From: DAOTWP01 sp034435675
GTDB taxonomy: Bacteria > Chloroflexota > Anaerolineae > Aggregatilineales > Phototrophicaceae
Assembly (NCBI GenBank): GCA_034435675.1
Contig: DAOTWP010000174.1
Coordinates: 1-22,164, forward strand
DNA length: 22,164 nucleotides
Reading direction: 5' to 3'
Shown: piece after piece, positions 1 to 7,763 of the stretch
Position numbering within the stretch: position 1 is the first letter of the stretch
Layout: each line of letters starts with the position of its first letter
Notes under the pieces: generated by a model
What the model was told of the DNA's origin: nothing
Database searches by the model: none
The model's input: the letters and a program-made list of their open reading frames with translations, nothing else
Made by a program: the position numbers and the translations under genes

Positions 1-1187
1 GGTTCGCCATCCAGCAGGCGCGCGCGCACAAAGGCATACACATTGTCCGGCTGGGCGTACAGCGCATTGTTGAGCACTGCCGCCAGCACCGCATCCAGCG
101 GCGGTTCTGCGTCCATCAGGCGTGCCACCAGCGCGCGCGCCTCGGCATTGCGGTCTCCCAGCACCACGCGCAGCAGTTGGCTGGCATACAGGCTGCGCAG
201 GGCACCCTGCGGCGGGGCAGCGCCAGTCAGTACCGCGACTAACTGCGCCAGCGGCACAGCCCCACCTTCGGCAACATGGCGATCAAGCTGGTGGCGTTCG
301 ACCACCGCACTCAGCCCGGCGTCCAGTGCCAGCCCCGGCAGCAGCAGCCGCGCTGGGGCGTCCATTTCGCGCAGGGTGGCATAGAAGTGATTCAGGCTGC
401 CGTCCCACAGGCTTTGCAGGTGACTGATATATGGATGCTGGAGTACAGCTTCTCCCGGCAGCACATCGCGGGTCCAGTCTGCTTCCCAGCGGGCGTGCGT
501 GCCGGGCGTATCGCTGAAGATCACCCGCGGGCTGTTCCCGGCGCTGTCGATGTCATTGTTCATATTGGTCGAAAAGGTCAGCACAGAACGGGCATCTGCG
601 GGCAGCAGCAGCATGAGTCCCTGCGCCAGCCGCGCCCGCGCCAGCCAGCCGGGCGGGAAGCCGCGCAGCACCAACCGGCGCTCGTGCAGCGCCGCCCCCA
701 GCAGCGACAGCACCGCCAGCAGATCGCCCTGCGCATAATTCTGAAAGAGCGTATCCAACAGTGCCCGCGCTTCTTGCGGCGACCACTGCGTAGAGTCATC
801 CAGTTCCAACGGGGACAGCGGCGCATTGGTCACCGGGTACGGTTTGATCGGCTCCTGACAGAATGCCAGCAGTGGGGCAAGCTGCCCCTGCAGGTCGCGC
901 AGGGTGGGCTGGGGCAGCAGAATATACTCATACACCGCGTTCTGCGCATCGCCCTGATCATGTGTGCGCACCAGCAGGTGGTCGCCGCTGGGCAGCGCAA
1001 AAATGCCGACTGCCTGCGAAGTAGCTAAATCACTGCCAGGCAGGGGCTGCACAGCCGTCAGGGCGTGCCACTGGTGGGCAGTCTCCGGGGGCAAGGCGTC
1101 GCTGCGTGCCAGAATATCTGCCTGTTCTGCTGGTTTCCCGGCAATGACCGGCTTGCCGTAAATCATGCGGGGCAAAGAGACGATCAC
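1..1187 (-). CDS. Large unrecognised protein, 3' end outside window (partial)
   Basis: An open frame of about 395 codons runs leftward off the window edge without a stop. The start is set by a TGA six bases before a GTG at 1187, with GAAGGG eight bases upstream of it; an ATG at 1166 is the alternative. The protein begins VIVSLPRMIYGKP and has stretches such as LLLPADARSVLTFSTNMNND. I do not recognise it with confidence. The middle part faintly recalls GTPase-associated GAP1-type proteins (an LP...R..LTFST pattern), but this is a guess. No signal peptide or membrane segment is visible in the part present. It lies 68 bases after the recO stop on the same strand, so it could be the last gene of that operon. 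Confidence 0.7.
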   Translation of the reverse strand, partial: MIVSLPRMIYGKPVIAGKPAEQADILARSDALPPETAHQWHALTAVQPLPGSDLATSQAVGIFALPSGDHLLVRTHDQGDAQNAVYEYILLPQPTLRDLQGQLAPLLAFCQEPIKPYPVTNAPLSPLELDDSTQWSPQEARALLDTLFQNYAQGDLLAVLSLLGAALHERRLVLRGFPPGWLARARLAQGLMLLLPADARSVLTFSTNMNNDIDSAGNSPRVIFSDTPGTHARWEADWTRDVLPGEAVLQHPYISHLQSLWDGSLNHFYATLREMDAPARLLLPGLALDAGLSAVVERHQLDRHVAEGGAVPLAQLVAVLTGAAPPQGALRSLYASQLLRVVLGDRNAEARALVARLMDAEPPLDAVLAAVLNNALYAQPDNVYAFVRARLLDGE

Positions 1188-1255
1188 GATTCAAACCCTT
1201 CGTGGTGTGCGTTCCCTCGCAGACTATACCACGAGGTGCGTGGTTGTGGGGTAAT

Positions 1256-2017
1256 TCAGGAGCGGATTTGCTGGATGAATGCCACACTCTGCAGGCGGCG
1301 TTCCAGCAGGAAGCTGATGTAACCCAGCAGAATCCGTTCGACTTCGGCATGGACCGCCGGGGTGATTTTGAGGCTTTTCACCCGGCTGTAGGGGCTGCGC
1401 TGCATGTGCCGCAGCAGCTTGAGCGCGTTCATGCTGACCGGCAGCATGGTCGGGCTTTTGTAACCGTGTTCCGGGCTGACGACACCGCCCTCGCTAAAGC
1501 TGAAGAACTGGTCTTCCGGCAGGATCATCTCGCCGCTGATGACGCATTCATTCAACTGCGGGCGAAAACCGACCAGCTCCAGCAGACGGATTTCGTAGTA
1601 GCGCACGGCAAGGCGCGGGTCATCATCCAGCGCCAGCCTGCCAAACGTCGTGTTGAGCAGGTCGAAGATGCCGTGCAAGTCTTCGTCGCCATGTTCAGTG
1701 AAGCGATCCAGCAGTTCGGCGGCATAGCTGGCATAGGCGCTGCGGGTCAGGTCTTCGCGCAGCGGCAGGAAGGGGTCAACGGTTTCCACCTGCACCAGCA
1801 TGCCCAGCTCGCGCCCGCGATGCACCAGCACATCCACGCAGGTATACAGTTCGACATGCCCGGTTTTGGTGCTGAGCGGCTTACGCGCGCCTTTGGCGAT
1901 GACATCGAGTTTGCCCTGCCGGGCGGTGAGCAGCGTCAGCAGGCGGTCTGCCTCGCCAAAATCGCGCCGCTTGAGGATTAACGCTCTGGTGCGAAAACTG
2001 CGCTCGTTATGCGACAC
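1256..2017 (-). CDS. recO: DNA repair protein RecO
   Basis: This 253-residue protein is the usual length for RecO, the RecFOR mediator that helps load RecA onto SSB-coated single-stranded DNA. The N-terminal OB-fold begins RTRALILKRRDFGEADRLLT and continues GKLDVIAKGARKP, both typical of the family. A helical C-terminal domain follows (YASYAAELLDRFTE, then LRHMQRSPYSRV). The family's zinc-site region reads FRPQLNECVISGEM, where the second Cys of the usual CxxC is Ser, so this copy probably does not hold zinc there. I chose GTG at 2017 because family similarity starts just after it; upstream in-frame sequence runs into the cdd gene. It sits 55 bases after the cdd stop and is probably co-transcribed with it. 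Confidence 0.93.
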   Translation of the reverse strand: MSHNERSFRTRALILKRRDFGEADRLLTLLTARQGKLDVIAKGARKPLSTKTGHVELYTCVDVLVHRGRELGMLVQVETVDPFLPLREDLTRSAYASYAAELLDRFTEHGDEDLHGIFDLLNTTFGRLALDDDPRLAVRYYEIRLLELVGFRPQLNECVISGEMILPEDQFFSFSEGGVVSPEHGYKSPTMLPVSMNALKLLRHMQRSPYSRVKSLKITPAVHAEVERILLGYISFLLERRLQSVAFIQQIRS

Positions 2018-2072
2018 GGGGTAAGTGGGGTCCCTTTGTAGTTGACGCTTCAGTGACCGGTGAGGGCTGGCG

Positions 2073-2483
2073 CTAAAACGTGCGCGGACCGAAGCCGTGC
2101 GCCAGCAGTTCCGCCAGCGGCAGGTCATGGCGCAGCGCGCCCTCAAAATCAACCACCAGCACACGCAGCCCCGGCGCGAACTCGTACAGCATCTGGCGGC
2201 ACAGACCACAGGGCGTGCCCCCGTCGCGGGTTGCCACTGCCAGCAGCACAAACTCGCGTCTGCCTGCGCTCACCGCCTTGACCAGCGCGGTACGTTCGGC
2301 GCAGATGCAGGCAGGGTAAGCGGCATTCTCGACATTGCAGCCCGTGTAGAGGGTTCCGTCCGCTGCCAGCAGCGCCGCGCCCACCGGGTAGCCTGAATAG
2401 GGCGCATAGGCATGTTCGTGCGCGGCAATCGCCGCATGAATGACATCCGCGATCTGCTGCTCGTTGAGGTCGTCGTGGCTCAT
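2073..2483 (-). CDS. cdd: Cytidine deaminase
   Basis: This 136-residue protein is a short homotetramer-type cytidine deaminase, which hydrolyses cytidine and deoxycytidine to uridine and deoxyuridine in pyrimidine salvage. The substrate motif NVEN is at residues 50-53, the catalytic CAE at 61-63 and the second zinc motif PCGLC at 91-95, giving the three cysteines expected for zinc. The ATG at 2483 overlaps by one base the TGA of the upstream transporter-like gene, which implies translational coupling. The length and all active-site residues look intact. Confidence 0.96.
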   Translation of the reverse strand: MSHDDLNEQQIADVIHAAIAAHEHAYAPYSGYPVGAALLAADGTLYTGCNVENAAYPACICAERTALVKAVSAGRREFVLLAVATRDGGTPCGLCRQMLYEFAPGLRVLVVDFEGALRHDLPLAELLAHGFGPRTF

Positions 2484-3910
2484 CAGCCTGCCCTGTCTTT
2501 GACCGGTTCCTTTGTTGGCGCATCGGGCGGTTCCAGGTGCAGGATCGCATTCCCTTCCTGTGTGGCGCGGCGGTTGGTGCTGCCATCGCGCCCACTATCC
2601 CGCGTGCCGTCCCGCGTACCGTCGTCATGTGTGCCGCCGTCGTGCAGCACAGCGTGTACCCGCCGGATGCGCCGCCCTTCGACGGAGTCCACGCGCAGCA
2701 GCAGGTTGTTGAAGGTGACAGTTTCGCCCGGTGTGGGCACATGCCCTAACTGCGAATAGATGAACCCGCCCAGCGTATCGCTGTCGTCGGTGGGCACATC
2801 CACTTCCAGCAGGTCGTTGAAGGTATCAATCGCAATCCCGGCGTCCACGTCGTATTCGTTTTCGCCCAGTTTGATGTATTCGTCTTCTTCCAGGTCGTAT
2901 TCGTCCTGAATATCCCCGATGATCTGCTCAATCAGGTCCTCAATCGTCACCAGCCCCGCCGTGCCGCCGTATTCGTCCACCACAATGGCGATGTGCGTTT
3001 TGCGTTTCTTCAGTTCGCGCAGCAGGTCGTCGGCGCGTTTTTGTTCGGGCACAAAATATGCCGGGCGCAGCAGGCTGCGGATGGACTTGTTGCTGTTGTA
3101 TTCGCGGTTGCCAGTATGCCAGTAGGTCAGCAGGTCTTTGGCATACAGCAGCCCTTTGACGTTATCAATCGTTTCCTCGTAGACCGGGATACGCGAGAAA
3201 CCACTTTCGATGAACAACGCCTGCGCATCCTCAATGTTGCTGTCAATGTCAATGGCGGTGACGTCAATACGCGGCACCATGACTTCACGCACGACCATCT
3301 GGTCTAGCTGAAGCACGGAATAGATCATTTCTTTTTCTTCTTCTTCGATGGTGCCGCCCTCAACGAAGGTCATGATCTCTTCTTCGGTGATGGTGTTAAC
3401 CTGCTTCTGGCTGCCAAACAGCGCTGACACCACGCGGCTGGACTGTGCGGCGAGCAGCACCAGCGGGCGCAGCAGCAGCAGCAGCACGCGCATGAACGGC
3501 GCTAACCAGGGCACCAGCACATCGGCATAGCGGCTGCCCACACTGGCAGGCACCAGTTCGCCCAGCACCAGCACCACAAAGCCAATTGGAATCAGCACCA
3601 GCGCATAGACCAGCGCGGGCGGCACGTCTGCGCTGCTGCCGTTGAGCAGCGGGGCGGCAATGGTGGTAGCGGCGATGGTGGCAACGCTGATATGAATCAG
3701 CACAAGGCTCAACTGGTAGGTGGCTTGCAGAATAGCGCCATGTTCGATCAGCCTGAGCACCTGTTTTGCCTGCTGGTTACCGCTCTCCGCCCGTTCGCGC
3801 AGCGCCGAGGGGCGGGTGTTGGTCAGTGCAGCATGCCCCAGCGCAATCAGGGCGTTGAGCAAGGTCAGGACAAGTATGGCAGCGATACTGGGCAGACTGG
3901 GATCGTCCAA
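2483..3910 (-). CDS. CNNM / CBS-pair / CorC-HlyC domain membrane protein
   Basis: This 475-residue protein belongs to the hemolysin C/CorC family, linked to Mg2+ or Co2+ efflux and tolerance. The N-terminal CNNM region (about residues 1-170) has several hydrophobic segments. Two CBS motifs follow (VREVMVPRIDVTAID, then the CorC hallmark VVDEYGGTAGLVTIEDL), and then a CorC_HlyC C-terminal domain (LGGFIYSQLGHVPTPGE). An extra hydrophilic tail contains repeated DGTRD-type stretches, which is unusual. The start is a TTG at 3910 with AAGGA nine bases upstream; no ATG occurs near the start of the CNNM domain. It is the first gene of the leftward group with cdd and recO. The transported ion cannot be read from the sequence. 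Confidence 0.92.
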   Translation of the reverse strand: MDDPSLPSIAAILVLTLLNALIALGHAALTNTRPSALRERAESGNQQAKQVLRLIEHGAILQATYQLSLVLIHISVATIAATTIAAPLLNGSSADVPPALVYALVLIPIGFVVLVLGELVPASVGSRYADVLVPWLAPFMRVLLLLLRPLVLLAAQSSRVVSALFGSQKQVNTITEEEIMTFVEGGTIEEEEKEMIYSVLQLDQMVVREVMVPRIDVTAIDIDSNIEDAQALFIESGFSRIPVYEETIDNVKGLLYAKDLLTYWHTGNREYNSNKSIRSLLRPAYFVPEQKRADDLLRELKKRKTHIAIVVDEYGGTAGLVTIEDLIEQIIGDIQDEYDLEEDEYIKLGENEYDVDAGIAIDTFNDLLEVDVPTDDSDTLGGFIYSQLGHVPTPGETVTFNNLLLRVDSVEGRRIRRVHAVLHDGGTHDDGTRDGTRDSGRDGSTNRRATQEGNAILHLEPPDAPTKEPVKDRAG

Positions 3911-4111
3911 GTCAGGTTATCCTTCGGATCAGTGGGCAAAAGCAATGCAAAATGCCGGCGCTGGCGCATCTCAGCATGCGCACAGAAACCGGTGGAGGAA
4001 AAAGATCCACCTGAGCGTTACGTCGGGGAGGATGGTCGTTACTGCTATCTTTCACGGCTTTGACAGCACGCTTCCGTGCTCGTTAATACGCTATTTGGGT
4101 AGCTTATCTGT

Positions 4112-4141
4112 AGTGTACCACAGCCCTTTTAACGGTTGCAA
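4112..4141 (-). promoter_or_regulatory. Candidate sigma-70 promoter for the CNNM-cdd-recO group
   Basis: On the minus strand TTGCAA (4141-4136) is followed after 18 bases by TACACT (4117-4112). Transcription would start near 4105 and leave a 5' leader of almost 200 bases containing two small hairpins. The hexamers match moderately and no regulatory site is evident. Confidence 0.35.
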
Positions 4142-4252
4142 GCATTTTTGCGCGATCCACCCCACCCCGCGCTGCACCGGAATGTGCCTGATTTGCCTGC
4201 TGATGTTACAATGGGCAGCATAGACTTTGCAGCAAGAGTCATTTTAGACACT

Positions 4253-4297
4253 TTGCACGGCATGGTATTGCACAGCATTGTTTTGCACAGCATTACT
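4253..4297 (+). repeat. Three tandem 15-bp units (TTGCAC-GCAT type)
   Basis: The units are TTGCACGGCATGGTA (4253-4267), TTGCACAGCATTGTT (4268-4282) and TTGCACAGCATTACT (4283-4297). They lie 46 bases upstream of the rightward start codon at 4343. A 15-base period is about 1.5 helical turns, so neighbouring units would face opposite sides of the DNA. They could be an operator array, or simply a small tandem duplication. Confidence 0.7.
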
Positions 4298-4342
4298 TGC
4301 CCAACACAGGGGTGCTGGCTTGCACTCAAGGAGTGGACGTGA

Positions 4343-5533
4343 ATGCCCGGATGGAGTTCTTTCAACGCATTTCTGGCTGAGGCTGAACGCGCGCCTGTGC
4401 CTCAGCGCCAGCCGCTGGTTGACCAACTGCTGCGTGAACGGCGTGTCTGGCCCTGGGTCAATCATGACCGGGCGACGTTTGTTTACTCAAAACTGGGCAC
4501 CCGCAGTGTGGCGCTGAATCTGGATACGATCCAGGCAGACCCGCCCTTTGATCCCATGCACAATCTGGAGGGTACGACGCTGTGGTATGTTACGCGGCGT
4601 TTTGAACCGGACGATCTGCTCGATTATCTGCTGGCGGTTGATGACCCGCAAACCCCGCTGGCAACTGAACAGGATATTGTCGGGCGGATCGCCCAGCACT
4701 GGCGCGTAGACCCATTTAACCCCACCCGCATGAGTACCCCACAGCTTGAAGTCTCGGTACTGCGGATGGAGGCGGCGCGCCCCTTCCCCGATTGGTCGCT
4801 GATGCACCGTGTGCAGCACGGGCGGGTGGACGCGCGCGATTTAACCAGCGCGCAGCTCAACTTCAGCGGGCGCAAGGTGTGGGTCTATACCCCGCCAGAT
4901 TACGACGCGGGCAGCCGGTCGTACCCGCTGTTGATCTTTCAGGATGGGCAGTGGGCAACCGGGGCGCTGCAACTGCCCTATATTGCCGATGCCCTGATCA
5001 AACACCGCCGCATGCAGCCGGTGGTGATTGCGATGGTGCAAAGCGGCACGCAGGAGGAACGCTTTGCCGAATATATGGTGAATGACCGCCATTACGCCTT
5101 TTTGCTGACCGAGCTTTTGCCTTTCCTGCAAACGCAGTACCGCGTCAGCTCAACACAGCTTGCCATCGGCGGGGTCGCGGTTGGGGCAGTGGCAGCGGCA
5201 CACGCGGCGCTGCGCAACCCGGCAGTGTTCAACGCGCTGGTCATGATTTCGCCGCCGCTGGGCAGGGGGCTGGGGCAGGACAAGCTGACAGACCTGCTGG
5301 CGCGCTTTGGCGCTGGCGAACTGCTGCCCAAACGCATTTTCCAGTCGGTCGGGCGCTACGAAACGTCAGGGCGCTTCTACGAACCGGCGCTGCGGCTGCG
5401 TGAGGCGCTCAGCCTGCGCCCGGATGTGGCTTACAAGTTCAGCGAAATTGGCAGCGGGCACGGGCTGGTCGGCTTCCGCAGCATTCTGCCGGAAGCGCTG
5501 GCGTGGGCATTCCCCGGTGCAGCATTCGCCTAG
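4343..5533 (+). CDS. Enterochelin-esterase-like alpha/beta hydrolase fold protein, nucleophile Ser replaced by Ala
   Basis: This 396-residue protein has an N-terminal accessory domain (about 1-145) resembling the Fes/CBM48-type domain of enterochelin esterases, then an esterase-D-like domain: VWVYTPPDYDAGSRSYPLL, LIFQDGQWA, a strand at VVIAMVQ and a C-terminal GHGLVGFRSILPEALAW that supplies the histidine (H373). The nucleophile elbow, normally G-x-S-x-G, reads IGGVAVGAV with Ala279 (GCG at 5177-5179) in the serine position. By homology the protein would not hydrolyse esters through a serine nucleophile. The start at 4343 is supported by AAGGAG nine bases upstream. It appears to be a single-gene unit. 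Family membership is fairly secure; the cellular role is unknown. Confidence 0.87.
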   Translation: MPGWSSFNAFLAEAERAPVPQRQPLVDQLLRERRVWPWVNHDRATFVYSKLGTRSVALNLDTIQADPPFDPMHNLEGTTLWYVTRRFEPDDLLDYLLAVDDPQTPLATEQDIVGRIAQHWRVDPFNPTRMSTPQLEVSVLRMEAARPFPDWSLMHRVQHGRVDARDLTSAQLNFSGRKVWVYTPPDYDAGSRSYPLLIFQDGQWATGALQLPYIADALIKHRRMQPVVIAMVQSGTQEERFAEYMVNDRHYAFLLTELLPFLQTQYRVSSTQLAIGGVAVGAVAAAHAALRNPAVFNALVMISPPLGRGLGQDKLTDLLARFGAGELLPKRIFQSVGRYETSGRFYEPALRLREALSLRPDVAYKFSEIGSGHGLVGFRSILPEALAWAFPGAAFA

Positions 5534-5637
5534 CGGTTGTTGCGAACTCAAACCGCACAGTGCAGACGCGCGCCAAGTGTCTATCCGTAAACCCGGACAA
5601 GACGATTATGCACGTTCAGGGAATCATTGGGTTACCG

Positions 5638-5665
5638 GCAGGGTTGAAGCATGGGTCAACCCTGC
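5638..5665. terminator. Hairpin between convergent genes (weak terminator candidate)
   Basis: GCAGGGTTGA (5638-5647) and TCAACCCTGC (5656-5665) form a perfect 10-bp stem with an 8-base loop, between the stop at 5533 and the convergent gene ending at 5769. There is no T-run directly after it on either strand, so termination is plausible but not proven. Confidence 0.45.
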
Positions 5666-5768
5666 GGAACATGTTTCCCAATAGAATTTCTAACCTGCAT
5701 TATCCCCTGCTCAGGAAGAGCGGTTTACGGATAGATTCTAAATTCAGGATCAGCATACCTTTTAGCAT

Positions 5769-7178
5769 TCAGAGCCGGACTCCTGCCGATGCGCCCGTAC
5801 CCGCCGCATGCTGCCGCCGCAGTGTTGACCCTGGGTTCAGCAGCAGCGCCAGCAGCGCCGCTGCGTACATCGTCAGCAGGGGCATGTATGGAAAGCGGTA
5901 ACGCGGTTCCCCGTGAAACACCAGCGCCAGCACGGTGAAATACAGCGCGATAGCCAGAATCCCCGGCACAAGCGGCAGCGGACTTGCCTGCGGGGTGTGC
6001 CACCTGCGCCGTGCTGCACGCCACAGGGCAAGCAGCCCATACAGCCCGCCCGCGCCCATCACCGCGCAGTAGAATATAATGCTCACGCCTCGCAGCGCGG
6101 CATACAACCCTGCGCCAGCCTCGCCGGTCTGCTGCAGCATGTCCTGACGGCGAATTTGCAGTGCCTGTGTATCCGGGCGGTACTGCTCCCAGACCTTGCG
6201 CGGCAGCAGTGCCAGCACTGCTGCGGGATTACTGCGGATATAATCCAGCGCCAGCCGCATGCCTGCATCATTGGCTTCGATCTCTGAATTGACGCCGTAA
6301 TCGACATCTGCGGCGACAGCGCTCATATCGGGACTGCCGCCGTTGGCGTGTGGTCCGTTGCCGATGTACAGCGCCAGCCCGCCCATGCTGGAGACCGGGA
6401 TAAAGCGCCCAAACACATGATAATTGCGCAGGATCCAGGGCGCCAGCACCAGCAGCATGACCACGCCCAGCGGCACCGCCCGGCGCAGCAGCCCCAGCAG
6501 CCGCTGCCACAGTGTTTTGCCCCGCTCGAACAAGCAGACTGTCGCCAACCAGACAAACGGCACCAGCAGGAGCTGGCTTTTCGTCAGGCTCGCCAGCGCC
6601 AGCACCACCCCGGCGGCAAGTGTGTTGACCGCCGCGTGCCGGTTGGTCAGCAGCAGCAGCCCCAGCAGCAGCAGGAACGTCATGAGAATCTCACTGAGCA
6701 GATTGGTCGTGTAGGCAATTTGCGTGGGCGACACCGCCAGCAGCAGCAGGGTGAACAGCGCCACTACCGGCGAACTGAACCAGCGCCACGCCAACCCGGC
6801 AGCGCAGACCGCAATGCCCAGCGACAGCACTACATTGGCGGCTTCAGCAACCACCACCGACTCGCCAAACAGCACAAACAACCCGGCTAGAAAGGCAGAA
6901 TACCCAACGGGCCAGAAGGCGGTCAGTTCGCCATCCCAGGCATCCGGCGGACCATGCCAGCGAAAATCGTCACCGGCAGCAATGCCGATGGCAGCAGCGT
7001 AATACCAGCGTTCATCGTTAAACGGCTGTGTGTCGATTGCCAGCACCCACAACAAGCGCAGCACCAGCGCCAGCAGCACCAGCAGAACGACTAATCTATG
7101 CAATTGAGCACGCTGGTAATTACCCAAAAGGGGATCTGCCTGTGAACGTATCCGGGGAGTGTAAAGCGTAGCAAACAT
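5769..7178 (-). CDS. Membrane glycosyltransferase, PMT/ArnT-like (GT39/GT83-type) fold
   Basis: This 469-residue integral membrane protein probably transfers a sugar from a polyprenyl-phosphate donor. After the first membrane segment (VVLLVLLALVLRLLWVLAI) the first outer loop carries FNDERWYYAAAIGIAAG, where D and E sit at the usual acidic catalytic position of this superfamily. Around ten hydrophobic segments follow, with SLTKSQ and PWILRNYHVFGRFIPVSS in conserved loops and a C-terminal FHGEPRYRFPYMPLL, the 'RY..P..P' motif typical of these enzymes. The start is ATG 7178: GAGGAG lies ten bases upstream, and the upstream TTG overlaps this ribosome binding site so it cannot use it. The sugar and acceptor are unknown. 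Confidence 0.88.
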   Translation of the reverse strand: MFATLYTPRIRSQADPLLGNYQRAQLHRLVVLLVLLALVLRLLWVLAIDTQPFNDERWYYAAAIGIAAGDDFRWHGPPDAWDGELTAFWPVGYSAFLAGLFVLFGESVVVAEAANVVLSLGIAVCAAGLAWRWFSSPVVALFTLLLLAVSPTQIAYTTNLLSEILMTFLLLLGLLLLTNRHAAVNTLAAGVVLALASLTKSQLLLVPFVWLATVCLFERGKTLWQRLLGLLRRAVPLGVVMLLVLAPWILRNYHVFGRFIPVSSMGGLALYIGNGPHANGGSPDMSAVAADVDYGVNSEIEANDAGMRLALDYIRSNPAAVLALLPRKVWEQYRPDTQALQIRRQDMLQQTGEAGAGLYAALRGVSIIFYCAVMGAGGLYGLLALWRAARRRWHTPQASPLPLVPGILAIALYFTVLALVFHGEPRYRFPYMPLLTMYAAALLALLLNPGSTLRRQHAAGTGASAGVRL

Positions 7179-7317
7179 GCGCGCACGTCTCCTCAATTTC
7201 GTGGTTGCAACAGTGGCAGGCTTGCCTGCCGGGGCGAAACTGCTGCCGGTTGGTGCTGCCGGCAGCGCTCAAATCGAGCGGCATTGAGAACGCAATTAAT
7301 ACCAGTATACACCCAAG

Positions 7318-7338
7318 TTGTAACGCGCGGCGTTACAA
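7318..7338. promoter_or_regulatory. Perfect inverted repeat, operator-like
   Basis: TTGTAACGC (7318-7326) and GCGTTACAA (7330-7338) are perfect reverse complements separated by GCG. The site lies midway in the 300-base divergent region between the glycosyltransferase start (7178) and feoA (7479), about 140 bases from each. The size and short spacer fit a dimeric repressor site. A second perfect stem, GCTGCCGG (7242-7249) with CCGGCAGC (7259-7266), lies nearer the glycosyltransferase. The rest of the region shows no coding frame. Confidence 0.5.
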
Positions 7339-7417
7339 ATCGCCAACGCTGCGCTGGGTGCTTCGTTGTAAGATCGCTGGGGTTTTGGGGGTCGTTTAAG
7401 CGCGCAAAAATTGGTAC

Positions 7418-7446
7418 TTGCGTGCCAGTACATTCTGCGTTATTCT
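7418..7446 (+). promoter_or_regulatory. Candidate feo promoter
   Basis: TTGCGT (7418-7423) and TATTCT (7441-7446) are separated by exactly 17 bases, upstream of feoA (ATG 7479). Transcription would start near 7453, inside the iron-box-like site at 7446-7464. Confidence 0.55.
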
Positions 7447-7464
7447 AATTTTAGACTAACCTAA
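7446..7464. promoter_or_regulatory. DtxR/IdeR-like iron box
   Basis: TAATTTTAGACTAACCTAA matches the established DtxR/IdeR consensus TTAGGTTAGGCTAACCTAA at 15 of 19 positions by hand count; the right half CTAACCTAA is exact. It overlaps the -10 end and likely transcription start of the feo promoter, the expected place for iron-dependent repression. No dtxR gene is in the window, so the regulator is inferred. Confidence 0.62.
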
Positions 7465-7478
7465 ATAAGAGCGCAAAG

Positions 7479-7763
7479 ATGTCTAAACTGAGTTTGCGAC
7501 TGACCCTCGACCAGTTACCACCTGCACAGCCAGCGGTCGTCACGGATGTTGCCACCACAGGCGCGGCACGCCGCCGCCTGATGGACCTGGGCATTCTGCC
7601 GGGCACACGCATTGAGGCAGTGCTGACCAGCCCTTTGGGCGACCCCAAAGCGTACAGTGTGCGCGGCGCCTTGATCGCCCTGCGCCGGGTGCAGGCGCGT
7701 GAGATTACCGTCGAATACACTCCAAATGTGAAGGAACAGCACGATGACCGTTCAGACCAGTGA
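7479..7763 (+). CDS. feoA: Ferrous iron transport protein A (FeoA)
   Basis: This 94-residue protein carries the small SH3-like FeoA domain. The pattern GAARRRLMDLGILPGTRIEAV followed by a loop, GDPKAYSVRGALIALRR, and a final strand is characteristic. FeoA is a cytoplasmic partner that modulates the FeoB ferrous iron permease. AAGAG lies seven bases before the ATG. The last 20 bases overlap the start of the feoB GTPase gene, so the two are translated as a coupled unit. Confidence 0.93.
   Translation: MSKLSLRLTLDQLPPAQPAVVTDVATTGAARRRLMDLGILPGTRIEAVLTSPLGDPKAYSVRGALIALRRVQAREITVEYTPNVKEQHDDRSDQ

Larger units (their letters stand above)
3911..4342. other. Divergent intergenic region
   Basis: These 432 bases separate two divergent genes and show no convincing coding frame. 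They hold a candidate leftward promoter (4112-4141), a 6-bp stem with a purine-rich loop (GGTGGA at 3991-3996, TCCACC at 4006-4011), a 6-bp stem with a 4-base loop at 4065-4080, and three 15-bp tandem units at 4253-4297 just upstream of the rightward gene. Confidence 0.6.

Noticed and set aside
276..1028. Long open frame of 250 codons on the plus strand at the left edge
   Set aside because: The translation is Gln/Arg/His-rich with no family likeness. It mirrors the minus-strand gene at 1-1187, which has natural composition and a ribosome binding site.
4193..4212. TTGCCT and TACAAT as a promoter for the gene at 4343
   Set aside because: Only eight bases separate the hexamers, too few for a sigma-70 promoter.
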